Shown: in pieces, positions 24,385 to 33,279 of the stretch | Layout of the letters: each line of letters begins with the position of its first letter | Numbering within the stretch: position 1 is the stretch's first letter | Source: an uncultured Sulfitobacter sp. | Lineage (GTDB): Bacteria; Pseudomonadota; Alphaproteobacteria; Rhodobacterales; Rhodobacteraceae | Assembly (NCBI GenBank): GCA_947501805.1 | Contig: CANMXJ010000009.1 | Span: 72,330-136,329 of the forward strand | Direction of reading: 5' to 3' | DNA: 64,000 nucleotides | Program-made: the position numbers and the translations under genes | The notes under the pieces: model-generated | Seen by the model: the letters and a program-made list of their open reading frames with translations, nothing else | Database searches by the model: none | Told to the model about the DNA's origin: nothing

Positions 24385-25416
24385 TTACTCTTTGTAAGCT
24401 GCAATCAAAGCACGGGCTTCGTCGATCAGCGCCTGACCGTCGATCCCTTTGCTGTCCATGTCAGCCAGCCATGTATCAATCACGGGCTGGGCGGCAGCTT
24501 TCCAGACTTCGGTTTCTTCGGCAGTCAACGTGACAATGTTGTTGCCTGCATCAACCGCAAGCTGACGAGAAGGACCATCACTGTCTTCCATTGTGCCGCC
24601 GGCAAAGATCGAAAACTCAAGACCGGAGTTATCATCGACGATCTTTTTCAAATCATCAGGCAGACCCTCGTAGCGGTCCTTGTTCATCGCCAGAACAAAG
24701 GTCAGCGTATAAAGCGCGTTGCCTGTGAATTCGGTGTGGTTCTTGACCAGCTCCGGCACTTTCAGCGCCTTGGTTACTTCCCATGGGATTGTTGTGCCGT
24801 CGATCACGCCCTTGGACAGACCCTCGGGCACCGCAGGCACCGGCATACCGACAGGTGTGCCACCCAGTTCCTTGATCAGGTCGGACGCAAGGCGCGACCC
24901 GCCACGCAATTTCAGACCCGCCATATCATCAGGTGTGCGCACTTCCTTGTTGGCATGGATCAAGCCCGGGCCGTGTACCCATGTGCCAAGGATATGCACG
25001 TCCTTGAATTCGGTGTCTTTCATGTGCTTTTCGAACATCTGCCAATAGGCAGAGGACATCGCGCGCGCGTTTGTCATCATGAAGGGCAGCTCGAACACTT
25101 CGGTCGATGGATAGCGGCCCGGCGTATAGCCCACAACGGTCCAGATGATGTCAGCCACGCCGTCGATCGCTTGGTCCATCAACTCCGGTGGCTTGCCGCC
25201 AAGTTGCATGGATGGATAACGCTCGATCTTGATGCGGCCCTCTGAATCGGCCTCGATCTTGTCAGCCCAGACGTCCAACACCAGCTTTGGCACGTTGGCC
25301 TGTGGTGGCAGGAACTGGTGCATCCGCAAGGTGACGTCTTGTGCCATCGCTGATGTGGCCATGAGTGCTGCAACTGCCGCACCCGCCATGCCCATCATTG
25401 TTCTGCGTAAAATCAT
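24385..25416 (-). CDS. dctP: TRAP transporter substrate-binding protein (DctP family)
   Basis: Predicted 343 aa with a signal peptide (MILRRTMMGMAGAAVAALM, cleavage near SAMA-Q). The DctP core includes LRMHQFLPPQANVPKLVL, GLKLRGGSRLASDLIKELGG (with the conserved Arg that binds a carboxylate), and AVPEGLSKGVIDGTTIPWE. It captures a carboxylated ligand in the periplasm. A strong GGGAG ribosome site precedes the ATG. As first gene of the TRAP operon, it is preceded by a TGCA-N6-TGCA element, linking it to BoxR. Benzoate as ligand is inferred. Confidence 0.9.
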   Translation of the reverse strand: MILRRTMMGMAGAAVAALMATSAMAQDVTLRMHQFLPPQANVPKLVLDVWADKIEADSEGRIKIERYPSMQLGGKPPELMDQAIDGVADIIWTVVGYTPGRYPSTEVFELPFMMTNARAMSSAYWQMFEKHMKDTEFKDVHILGTWVHGPGLIHANKEVRTPDDMAGLKLRGGSRLASDLIKELGGTPVGMPVPAVPEGLSKGVIDGTTIPWEVTKALKVPELVKNHTEFTGNALYTLTFVLAMNKDRYEGLPDDLKKIVDDNSGLEFSIFAGGTMEDSDGPSRQLAVDAGNNIVTLTAEETEVWKAAAQPVIDTWLADMDSKGIDGQALIDEARALIAAYKE

Positions 25417-25603
25417 AGTCTTCTCCCTTGGTACTCTCTTGGCCGCCCTTATCACGGGCGGTCCTTCAACTTATGTCTTGCGGCCCACGACCGCTCTCGG
25501 TCGCATTAAGCTAAGCGAAGCCATTGGCCTTGTCACTTAACAAATATGTACCGAATACAGGCCACTATCTGGGAATACAGACATAACGATATCAAATACC
25601 TAG

Positions 25604-25673
25604 CGCATTCATTGCAGCATAGGACAGCAACATCGCCCCGAATAAGTCAGGGGTGCAGATGCATTATTTTGCA
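25604..25673. promoter_or_regulatory. TGCA sites upstream of dctP, probable BoxR operator
   Basis: TGCATTATTTTGCA (25660-25673) is a TGCA-N6-TGCA site almost identical to the one before boxC. A further TGCA lies at 25654, and CGCATTCATTGCA at 25604-25616. The dctP start is at 25416, so an untranslated leader or a distal promoter is implied. Confidence 0.55.
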
Positions 25674-25708
25674 CACCGCCGAGGCAAGGCTGTGAGACCG
25701 GAAGAAAA

Positions 25709-25785
<77 letters not shown>

Positions 25786-25981
25786 ATCGCCGCGTCGATT
25801 AGGCCAGCGTTGCAGCGCCGTCAAGCACAAAACCTCGGATCAGCCCGAGAGGCTGCGCAACTTCCCACACCATTGCACCGCAAAACTGCATCCAATTGCC
25901 CCCTCTGCGCCCCAATCTGGCCCGAAATTCGCAGGATAACAGGGAGAATAGACGCGCATATTCTGCAAAGGACCTTTACCC

Positions 25982-26962
25982 GTGCCATCAGACACAACAC
26001 TGGATTTTGCACCCAAACAGCCCGCTTTTGCAGAACCGTCCAATACCGATATCCGCACAATATCGGCGTTGGCACCGGCAGAAACGCTGATGATTACGTT
26101 GACCTTGGGAATCGGTACGCTCGCGTGCATCCTGTCCCTGAGCTTTGGTCAGGTGGTCGCGTGGGACAAGTTTCTGATCAGTTTTGCTCCTGCTGTCGGG
26201 ATGATCCTGTTGGGATGCTACGTGCGCCTGCGCAAGAACATGCCACGCGCCGCAATGTCGGCCATTGGCGTGGGTATCTACATCGGATTTTCAGGGGTGA
26301 TCACAATCCTGATCTACCTGCGCTTCCCGTTTTACACTCCCATGATCGACACGCAGCTGATCCAGCTTGACGCAGCAGTCTTTGGCTATGACTGGGCCCG
26401 CTTCACGACAGCGCTCGCAGCCTATCCTACGTTTGGCAAGGCGATTGGCTGGATCTACGGCACTTCGTTGCTGCAGCTATTTGGTGTGTTGTTCATCCTT
26501 GGTTATCTGGGGCGCATTGTTGATCTACACCGTGTATTGATCACCGGCATCTTGTCCCTTTTGTTCGCCGTCGCAATCTGGTGGACATGGCCCAGCCTCG
26601 GCCCCTCCGCTTACACCACATTGCCATATGAGGTCGAAACCGCCCTTGGCCTTGTACACGGCGAAGCCGCGGGCGCGCGACTGATGCAGATGGCGCAAAC
26701 CGGCAATGCAGTGATCTCGCCCGAGATCATTATGGGCACCATTGCTTTTCCGTCCTATCACACCGTCATGATGTGTCTTGCTGTGGGATTTGTCTGGGGT
26801 ACATGGGCATTCTGGCCAATGGCAGTGCTGAACCTTGGTATGCTACCATCCATCCTGTCTCATGGCGGGCATCACGTCAGCGATATGTTAGGGGGTTTTG
26901 TAGTCTTTGGTCTGGCATTCTGGATTGCGGTCAAAATGGTTCCGCGCGCCCTACAGGATTAA
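25982..26962 (+). CDS. PAP2-superfamily membrane phosphatase/transferase
   Basis: Predicted 326 aa with about six transmembrane helices. PAP2 catalytic motifs are AFPSYHTVMM (motif 2, His) and SHGGHHVSDMLGG (motif 3, His-x3-Asp); a motif 1 lysine/arginine is less clear. The arrangement resembles the inositolphosphotransferase-like PAP2_3 group. It probably acts on lipid phosphates or phosphoheads at the inner membrane. The start is a GTG at 25982 with AAAGGA upstream. Its stop shares TTAA with the convergent SDR gene. Confidence 0.8.
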   Translation: MPSDTTLDFAPKQPAFAEPSNTDIRTISALAPAETLMITLTLGIGTLACILSLSFGQVVAWDKFLISFAPAVGMILLGCYVRLRKNMPRAAMSAIGVGIYIGFSGVITILIYLRFPFYTPMIDTQLIQLDAAVFGYDWARFTTALAAYPTFGKAIGWIYGTSLLQLFGVLFILGYLGRIVDLHRVLITGILSLLFAVAIWWTWPSLGPSAYTTLPYEVETALGLVHGEAAGARLMQMAQTGNAVISPEIIMGTIAFPSYHTVMMCLAVGFVWGTWAFWPMAVLNLGMLPSILSHGGHHVSDMLGGFVVFGLAFWIAVKMVPRALQD

Positions 26963-27759
26963 TGCGCAGGTGCTGTCACCGCATCAAGCAGACTGCGCCC
27001 GCCGTCCAACACCATCACCTCACCAGTCATAAAGCTTGAGCTTTCAGCGGCTAGAAATTGTACCGCGTCGCACAACTCATTGGGTGCAGCAATGCGCCCC
27101 AACGGTGTATGCCTGCGGATATCATCGCGCCATTCACGGTTGTCGGCGACAGCAGCACGCAAAGATCCACTCATAACCGAGCCAAAAGAAATGGCGTTCA
27201 CCCGAATCCGTTCCGGCGCAAGAACCAAGGCCATGGAACGTGTCATCTGCTGGACCGAAGAGGCTGCGATAGAATAGCCCATCAACTCCGGCTGCAATGT
27301 ATTCGCCGCAATTGAACTGAAGTTGATAATGGATCCAACTTGCCCCTCTTCTTGGCTTTCGGCCTGTTTGATCATCCGCTTGGCGACATATTGTGACAAA
27401 TGCAGCGCCGTCATCAGGTTTTGATCCAACAACATCTGAACAGAAGTATCTTCAACATCCAGCGCATCAGTGGGCATTATCTGCCGCGAGGCGTTCACAA
27501 GAATGTCCACCTGCTCAAAGGCATCAATCGTAGCGGATACAAGATTGGCAATGGTCAGCCTTTGGCGCAAATCGCCTGCAAAGATGCGGATATTGCCATC
27601 TTCTGGCGCATCACCCAGTTCCGCAACCAGCGTTTTTTCATCCACATCGGCACACATGACGTTGGCACCCTTGTCGGCAAGGTGGCGCGCGATGGCCAAT
27701 CCGATGCCATTAGCCGCTCCCGTAACAATTGCCGTTTTTCCCTGAACCGAAAAAGACAT
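26959..27759 (-). CDS. SDR-family protein lacking the catalytic lysine
   Basis: Predicted 266 aa. The Rossmann motif TGAANGIG (13-20) is intact, but the usual NNAG is VNAS (88-91), and the active-site YxxxK is Y162-SIA-A166, so lysine is replaced by alanine. The serine at 148 or 149 (NFSSIAA) is kept. The lysine normally positions NAD(P) ribose and lowers the pKa of the Tyr, so activity is doubtful or altered; binding or regulatory roles are possible. It is 12 bases after the RsmC-like methyltransferase gene, so the two share an operon. Confidence 0.8.
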   Translation of the reverse strand: MSFSVQGKTAIVTGAANGIGLAIARHLADKGANVMCADVDEKTLVAELGDAPEDGNIRIFAGDLRQRLTIANLVSATIDAFEQVDILVNASRQIMPTDALDVEDTSVQMLLDQNLMTALHLSQYVAKRMIKQAESQEEGQVGSIINFSSIAANTLQPELMGYSIAASSVQQMTRSMALVLAPERIRVNAISFGSVMSGSLRAAVADNREWRDDIRRHTPLGRIAAPNELCDAVQFLAAESSSFMTGEVMVLDGGRSLLDAVTAPAH

Positions 27760-27771
27760 GAAGCCTATCCT

Positions 27772-28773
27772 CTATGTGCGTCCGCGCCGTTCCCGTAGGG
27801 GCCGGGCCGCATGAAACAGTTTGAACCGTGCATCCCCGCCAAGCTCTCTGACCTGCGCGAAACGTTTTTTCAATTCGGTCTCATAAGGCAAATGGCGGTT
27901 GGCAACCATCCAAAGATCACCTTGCCCCGTGAGCAGGCGCGCAGCCGCTGCTACAAAAGCCTGACCAATTTGAGGTTCCGCAGCCCGGCCAGTGTGAAAC
28001 GGCGGGTTCATCACCACGGTGTCGAGTTTTCGGGGCGGCTGCCAGGCAGTTGCATCAGCCCAATGAAAATGCGCGCGTTCGTCCGTAACATTGCGGCGCG
28101 CACATTCCAACGCCATATGGCCTGCTTCTACAAGGTGTACAGCCTTAACATCGGACCGAGTCAGAACATGCGCAGACAGAAATCCCCACCCAGCACCCAA
28201 ATCCGCGACTTCATCACCCAGTTTTTCAGGCAAAGCGTCGACCAATAACGCCGACGCTAGATCAACGCCATCCGCCGAAAATACGCCCGGTGCGGTCCAA
28301 AAACCACCTTCGGCTTGAGAAGGGCCCTGCACCCAATCGGCAAAGAAATCCGCAGCGGGTTCCGATATCCAGAACATTTTCCCATGCGCCTTGGACACCG
28401 GTCCTTGCACTGTGACACGCGCACGCATCGCTTTAAGGATCGAATCCGCCCCTTCGGTCTTTTGCCCGTCAATAATGACCAATCCCCCAGTGACAGCGCA
28501 GGCACGCGCAATCAGGTTGCGCGCATCGGCCTTGGCACGCGGCAAACAAACAAGCGCAGCTGAATATCCAGTGGTTGGCTCGACCAGAGCAGTGTAACCA
28601 CGATCAGCCCAGGATGCGTGGAACGGCTTGAAATCATGGATGATATCGCAACGATCTGGGGGCAATCCGTTCAGGTCAGCATCAACTGACGGCGCGAAAA
28701 CCGCAATGCGCCCTTCCTCGGGCAGATCCAAGCCCCCACCGTTCAGGGCGACTTGTAGACGGGCATCAATCAC
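27772..28773 (-). CDS. RsmC-like class I SAM methyltransferase
   Basis: Predicted 333 aa. The C-terminal methyltransferase domain has DLGAGWGFLS (SAM motif I), and NPPFHTG, the NPPF motif of N-methylating rRNA guanine methyltransferases, with an N-terminal pseudo-domain as in RsmC/RlmG (16S m2G1207 or 23S m2G1835 activity). It lies upstream of the SDR gene in an operon and 3 bases from clpS. Exact target is not resolved. Confidence 0.85.
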   Translation of the reverse strand: MIDARLQVALNGGGLDLPEEGRIAVFAPSVDADLNGLPPDRCDIIHDFKPFHASWADRGYTALVEPTTGYSAALVCLPRAKADARNLIARACAVTGGLVIIDGQKTEGADSILKAMRARVTVQGPVSKAHGKMFWISEPAADFFADWVQGPSQAEGGFWTAPGVFSADGVDLASALLVDALPEKLGDEVADLGAGWGFLSAHVLTRSDVKAVHLVEAGHMALECARRNVTDERAHFHWADATAWQPPRKLDTVVMNPPFHTGRAAEPQIGQAFVAAAARLLTGQGDLWMVANRHLPYETELKKRFAQVRELGGDARFKLFHAARPLRERRGRT

Positions 28774-28776
28774 GCG

Positions 28777-29118
28777 TTATTCTTCTTTTTCCATAGTGCA
28801 TTGCAGCGGATGCTGATGGCGGCGGGCATAATCCATAACCTGCGCCACTTTTGTCTCTGCGATCTCGTGACTGAACACTCCGACAACCGCGAGTCCCTTC
28901 TTGTGAACAGTCAACATAATCTCGAATGCCTGCGCATGGTTCAGACCAAAAAACCTCTCCAGCACATGCACAACAAATTCCATTGGCGTGAAGTCATCAT
29001 TCAGCAGCATCACCTTGTATAAAGGCGGCCGCTTGGTTTTAGGTTTGGTTTTTGTCAGCAGACCCGTATCGCTGTCATCATCCGAACGGTCTGCCATCAT
29101 GATAGGGTCGAGGCGCAT
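28777..29118 (-). CDS. clpS: ATP-dependent Clp protease adaptor ClpS
   Basis: Predicted 113 aa. ClpS delivers N-end rule substrates to ClpAP. The core shows [20 protein letters not shown] (residues 34-53), binding-pocket residues in the NDDFTPM segment, and [18 protein letters not shown] low-complexity acidic N-terminal extension is present, as is usual. The ATG at 29118 has GGAG six bases before; ATGs at 29100 and 29097 are alternatives. The gene is separate from clpA. Confidence 0.93.
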   Translation of the reverse strand: MRLDPIMMADRSDDDSDTGLLTKTKPKTKRPPLYKVMLLNDDFTPMEFVVHVLERFFGLNHAQAFEIMLTVHKKGLAVVGVFSHEIAETKVAQVMDYARRHQHPLQCTMEKEE

Positions 29119-29208
29119 TGCTGCTCCGATGAGTTTGAGTGAATGATTGTGAGTCGTTCTCCGCGTTATATAACCTGCAGTGGGATTTAGAAAAGAGGTT
29201 AGCAGCAA

Positions 29209-29916
29209 ATGAGCATAACACTCACGACAATCGGACTGGATGCAGACGACACTCTTTGGCAGAACGAGCAGTTCTTTGCACTGACCCATGACCGCTTTGC
29301 CGACCTGTTGCGCGATCATTCGGACAAGGATCATTTGATTTCCCGATTGCTGGAGGCCGAACGGCGCAACTTGCCCCATTACGGTTTTGGGATCAAAGGC
29401 TTCACCCTTTCGATGATTGAAACAGCGATCGAAGTTACAGATGGTAAAGCCCCCGCTTGCGTCATCGCCAAGATACTGAATGCGGGGCGTGATATGCTGT
29501 CCCATCCGATCGAACTTTTACCAGATGTCGAAGACACGCTGGAAGCATTGAAACATAATTTCAAATTGATCCTAATCACGAAAGGCGATCTGCTTGATCA
29601 GGAACGCAAGTTGGCGCAATCCGGTCTGCGGGATCATTTCGATGCGATCGAGATTGTGTCTCACAAGACCCCCCAAGCCTATTCAGAGATTTTCAAACGC
29701 CTTGGCACAGGGGCCGATCAGGGATTGATGGCAGGCAATTCAATGGCCTCGGATGTGGTGCCGATGATTACAGCAGGCGGTTGGGGCGTCTACATCCCGC
29801 ATGATCTGACGTGGGCCGTGGAACATGCGCACCCACCCGAAAACAACGAACGATACACAGAGATTGCAAGCATTGGCAGCCTGCCAGAGCACCTGCGAGA
29901 ACTGTCACAAATATAG
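29209..29916 (+). CDS. HAD-superfamily hydrolase
   Basis: Predicted 235 aa. Motif I is GLDADDTLW at residues 9-17 (nucleophile Asp and acid/base Asp), motif II the T in LILITKGD, motif III the K in [11 protein letters not shown], and motif [14 protein letters not shown], where the first Asp of the usual GDxxxD is Asn. A cap domain lies between. It resembles the phosphoglycolate/pyrimidine 5-prime-nucleotidase group. Substrate unknown. AGAGG lies ten bases before the ATG. Confidence 0.85.
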   Translation: MSITLTTIGLDADDTLWQNEQFFALTHDRFADLLRDHSDKDHLISRLLEAERRNLPHYGFGIKGFTLSMIETAIEVTDGKAPACVIAKILNAGRDMLSHPIELLPDVEDTLEALKHNFKLILITKGDLLDQERKLAQSGLRDHFDAIEIVSHKTPQAYSEIFKRLGTGADQGLMAGNSMASDVVPMITAGGWGVYIPHDLTWAVEHAHPPENNERYTEIASIGSLPEHLRELSQI

Positions 29917-30161
29917 GGTCAGCCATGTCGAAAGGAATCTGGGCAAAGCCGCCCAATTGCTGCCACATTCCTGACACAATACCCCCTATGGTGGCACACC
30001 TCAAAGCCCCCCCTACATCTTGACGCTGCCCTGCGGCAATTTTGCGTAATTCCCTTGATTCAAAGGGTTTATCGGAATCGCCTGCTGTGTTAGCGTAGAT
30101 GTAATAAAAATATGGCCAGTCGAAAAATCGGCGGTCTTGAGGCAGAACAAGGCAGATTATA

Positions 30162-31622
30162 ATGAAAGCGCGACGCGTTCCGCTCGCCCGTTTCGGGTTG
30201 TTTTTCGCTGCAGCTATCTGGCTGTTGGTGATTGTTCCCCTAAGTGCGATAGCAGCTCCCTATGCGGCCTATGTCATGGATGCCCGCACCGGCAAGGTGA
30301 TCCATTCCCGCAACGCGGACACCCGCCTGCATCCCGCCTCCCTGACAAAAATGATGACGCTCTACATCGCTTTCGAAGCGATCAAACGCGGCGAAATCTC
30401 ACTTGATACCAAGGTGACTATCTCCAAAAAGGCCGCGGCAGAGCCACCCAGCAAACTTGGCCTGCGCGCAGGCCAGCGTATTGCTCTGCGCTATTTGATC
30501 CGTGGTGCTGCCGTTAAATCGGCCAATGACGCGGCAACCGCCATTGGCGAAGCGATTAGCGGCACCGAGGCGCGCTTTGCCCGCCGGATGAACCGGACGG
30601 CCAAGGCACTTGGCATGACGCGGACGACCTTTAAGAACATGCATGGTCTGACCGAAGCCGGGCACCTCTCCACCGCCCGCGACATGTCTATCATGGGGCG
30701 TCACCTGCTCTATGACTTCCCGCAGTATTATAACTTGTTTTCGCGCATCACCGCAGATGCGGGCGTGCGCAAAGTCAGCCATACAAATCGCCGCTTTCTG
30801 AATTCCTACAAGGGCGCTGACGGCATCAAAACGGGGTATACACGTGCTGCAGGTTTCAACCTCACAGCGTCGGCCGAACGCGGGAGCGAGCGGATCATCG
30901 TAACGGTCTTTGGTGGCAAATCCACCACCTCGCGCAACGCTGAAGTGACCAAATTGATGGACCTTGGTTTTCGCCGTGCGCCATCACGGGCGCCGCTGCG
31001 CAAACCTGCCAAACCTGTCTACGCCGGTGTCGAAACGGCCCCAAGCAAGCCAAGCGTAAACCCCGGTTCTGTCAAAGGGGGCGCGGGCAAGACAATCCGG
31101 CTGGTTGGTGCTGTGAAAACATCCAAACGGCCCCAGTTGCGGCCAAGAGCGGCAGCACCGGTTCTTGTCGCCGCTGTCGAAACACAACCTGTGTCTAATG
31201 CGGATATCACAGCCGCCTTGAAAGAGGCAGTAGCGACACCTGCACCAGCACCCACACCACAAGTCACACTCGCGGCGGCCAGCGCATCTGTAAGACCTGC
31301 CTTGCGCCCCAGATCCGCGACCAAGACCACCCGCAAGAAACGCGTCATCGAACAAGAGATCGTCACTCGTGTCTCTACCTCAGGCGGACGCCATTGGGGC
31401 GTGAATGTCGGGCGTTATCCCAGCCGCTTTGCCGCCGAAAAGGTGTTACTGAAAACCGCTCTTGCAGAAATGTCGACCCTTGATGGCTCCCTGCGCAAAG
31501 TAATACGTCGCCCGCAAGGATTTGACGCGAACTTCCTTGGGATGAGCCGCGAAACCGCTGATCTGGCCTGTCGCCGCCTTGCTGCACGCAATGTCAGTTG
31601 CTTTATGATCGGGCCCGGCTAG
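30162..31622 (+). CDS. D-alanyl-D-alanine carboxypeptidase with C-terminal SPOR domain
   Basis: Predicted 486 aa of the S11 (PBP5-like) family that trims D-Ala from peptidoglycan stem peptides. A signal sequence (about 1-32) leads to the catalytic motifs S60-x-x-K63 (SLTK), S120-A-N122 and K223-T-G225. After a Pro/Ala-rich linker (290-400), residues about 405-486 form a SPOR domain (HWGVNVGRYPSRFAAEKVL), which binds denuded septal glycan and directs proteins to the division site. PBP5-like DacC with SPOR is typical of alphaproteobacteria. The stop shares CTAG with the LysR gene. Confidence 0.93.
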   Translation: MKARRVPLARFGLFFAAAIWLLVIVPLSAIAAPYAAYVMDARTGKVIHSRNADTRLHPASLTKMMTLYIAFEAIKRGEISLDTKVTISKKAAAEPPSKLGLRAGQRIALRYLIRGAAVKSANDAATAIGEAISGTEARFARRMNRTAKALGMTRTTFKNMHGLTEAGHLSTARDMSIMGRHLLYDFPQYYNLFSRITADAGVRKVSHTNRRFLNSYKGADGIKTGYTRAAGFNLTASAERGSERIIVTVFGGKSTTSRNAEVTKLMDLGFRRAPSRAPLRKPAKPVYAGVETAPSKPSVNPGSVKGGAGKTIRLVGAVKTSKRPQLRPRAAAPVLVAAVETQPVSNADITAALKEAVATPAPAPTPQVTLAAASASVRPALRPRSATKTTRKKRVIEQEIVTRVSTSGGRHWGVNVGRYPSRFAAEKVLLKTALAEMSTLDGSLRKVIRRPQGFDANFLGMSRETADLACRRLAARNVSCFMIGPG

Positions 31623-32497
31623 ACCGACTCGCGCGCTTCGCGGCGCAACCATGCGACAAAGGCCTTGACCCATTTGCGTTGCACGCCCGGCCGTGTGACG
31701 ATGTGATATCCCGCACCCGGGGTTTCCTCTACGTGCAACTCGCGCAGCCGTCCCGCCGCAATATCGCGGGCCACAAAATCACGCACGGTGACCACAACGC
31801 CCTGACCGTCGCGCGCCCCGTCCAGCATCAAGTTTCCCGGTACTTGCATCATTCCGAGGTTCGCCCGCGGCACCCCGAAACGGCGATGCCAATTGGTCGC
31901 TTCCGAGGTACATAGCTCTTCTAACCACGGGTATTTTCCAAGCGCATTTAAATCCTCTATTGGCTGATCGCCCACCAAAGACGGCGCGGCGACCACAACC
32001 ATTGGGGATTGCATCAGCATTTCTGATTCCACCCCCTCCCAAGGCCCTGTGCCATAGCGGATCGCCACATCAATACCATCCGCGCCCAACGACACGACAA
32101 GCGGAGACGGATCAATCATGATGTTGACTTGCGGGTTGGCATCCCGAAACGTCGGCAAGCGCGGCATCAGCCATGAGGCGGCAAACGTGGGCGTCACAGA
32201 AATATGAAGCGGGCGCGTTTCCTGCTGACCTGTGATTTCCTCAACCACCTCGATCATTCCGGCAAACCCTGCATGCAGAGCTGTTGCCAGTCTTTCACCC
32301 GCTGCCGTCAACACAAGATTGCGCGCACTCCGATCAAGCAGGCGCACATCAAGATGCGACTCCAGCGCCCGCAACTGCTGGCTGATGGCGGCATGACTGA
32401 CGCCCAAAGCATCCCCCGCCGACACAATATTACGCGTTTCAGCAAATGCAGAGAACGCCCTTAGCGCTGACAGTGGCGGTAGATTACGCCATTCCAT
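31619..32497 (-). CDS. LysR-family transcriptional regulator (GcvA-like)
   Basis: Predicted 292 aa with an N-terminal winged HTH (LGVSHAAISQQLRALESHLDVRLLDR, about 28-54) and a periplasmic-binding-protein-like effector domain that begins near residue 90. The HTH resembles GcvA/AmpR. It is divergent from a small ORF and an isochorismatase-family gene, with 99 bases between, and probably controls them. The effector is unknown. Confidence 0.9.
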   Translation of the reverse strand: MEWRNLPPLSALRAFSAFAETRNIVSAGDALGVSHAAISQQLRALESHLDVRLLDRSARNLVLTAAGERLATALHAGFAGMIEVVEEITGQQETRPLHISVTPTFAASWLMPRLPTFRDANPQVNIMIDPSPLVVSLGADGIDVAIRYGTGPWEGVESEMLMQSPMVVVAAPSLVGDQPIEDLNALGKYPWLEELCTSEATNWHRRFGVPRANLGMMQVPGNLMLDGARDGQGVVVTVRDFVARDIAAGRLRELHVEETPGAGYHIVTRPGVQRKWVKAFVAWLRREARESV

Positions 32498-32596
32498 ACT
32501 TAACCTCAGCTTACATAATTTGATTTTCGATGACTCGCATATTTCTATTAATGGCTCATAAATAGAGACATCAAGTCAACACGAAAAGGAAACATC

Positions 32597-32743
32597 ATGT
32601 TAAATATTTATGCTCAATCAATGATGACCGCCACCCGCACCAACTGTGTTCAAGCCCATGAAGTCCCCTCCAAAGAGCAGAATACCCGACGCCGCTGGTT
32701 CTCGCGGCGCAAGACCGTCTGCCTTGACCTGACAAAGCTGTGA
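32597..32743 (+). CDS. 48-aa Arg-rich peptide upstream of the isochorismatase gene
   Basis: ATG at 32597 with AAGGAAA seven bases before opens a 48-codon frame, ending TGA at 32741-32743. The end overlaps the next gene's GTG start (GTGA). The peptide has a basic stretch RRRWFSRRK near the C-terminus and three cysteines or tyrosines at other places; no transmembrane segment. It is divergent from the LysR regulator. It may be a leader peptide or a small DNA/RNA-binding protein. Family not recognised. Confidence 0.45.
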   Translation: MLNIYAQSMMTATRTNCVQAHEVPSKEQNTRRRWFSRRKTVCLDLTKL

Positions 32744-33279
32744 GCGGGCAAATGACACTTCAAAATGCTCTGATCCTTGTGGATATTCAGAACGATTACT
32801 TCACGGGCGGGTTGTGGCCAGTAGATAATATGGCACATGTCGCAACAGCGGCCGCAGACCTACTCTCTAAGGCACGTCAGGATGGTGATCTGGTCCTTCA
32901 TGTTCGCCATGAAGCGGCCAGTCCCAAGTCCCCGTTTTTTCGCCCCGCAACTCAAGGTGCGGAGATTCATGAAAGCGTTAAACCCACGGAAAACGAACCT
33001 GTGATCCTGAAACACAGGCCAAACAGTTTTCACGGCACAGACTTGCATGCGCGGCTTCAATCCGCTGGTGTCACCTCTGTCACGATCATTGGCGCTATGA
33101 CACAAATATGCATTGATGCCACCGCCCGCGCCGCACGTGATCTCGGCTACGAGGTAACACTGGTCGCAGCAGCATGCGGCGCAAAAGCGCAGTCCTTCGG
33201 TGAAGTAGCGCTAACTTCAGAACAGGTTCAGGCCGCCTTTCTTGGCCCATTGGAGATGTCTTATGCTCGCATTATCTAA
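32740..33279 (+). CDS. Isochorismatase-family cysteine hydrolase
   Basis: Predicted 179 aa. The Asp-Lys-Cys triad is visible: ILVDIQNDYF (Asp, about residue 14), VILKHRPNSFHGT (Lys) and MTQICIDAT (Cys, about residue 124). Such enzymes hydrolyse amides or ring bonds (nicotinamidase, peroxyureidoacrylate/ureidoacrylate amidohydrolase, biuret hydrolase). The start is GTG at 32740, overlapping the small peptide stop; an ATG at 32752 is an alternative. Substrate is not clear. The LysR gene next door is the likely regulator. Confidence 0.85.
   Translation: MSGQMTLQNALILVDIQNDYFTGGLWPVDNMAHVATAAADLLSKARQDGDLVLHVRHEAASPKSPFFRPATQGAEIHESVKPTENEPVILKHRPNSFHGTDLHARLQSAGVTSVTIIGAMTQICIDATARAARDLGYEVTLVAAACGAKAQSFGEVALTSEQVQAAFLGPLEMSYARII

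Noticed and set aside
29119..29505. Long N-terminal extension of ClpS to 29505
   Set aside because: The extension lies opposite the divergent HAD gene, is antisense, and the ATG at 29118 has a good ribosome site and the usual ClpS length.
29924..30022. 32-codon frame between the HAD and carboxypeptidase genes
   Set aside because: No ribosome site and no recognisable pattern; probably chance.
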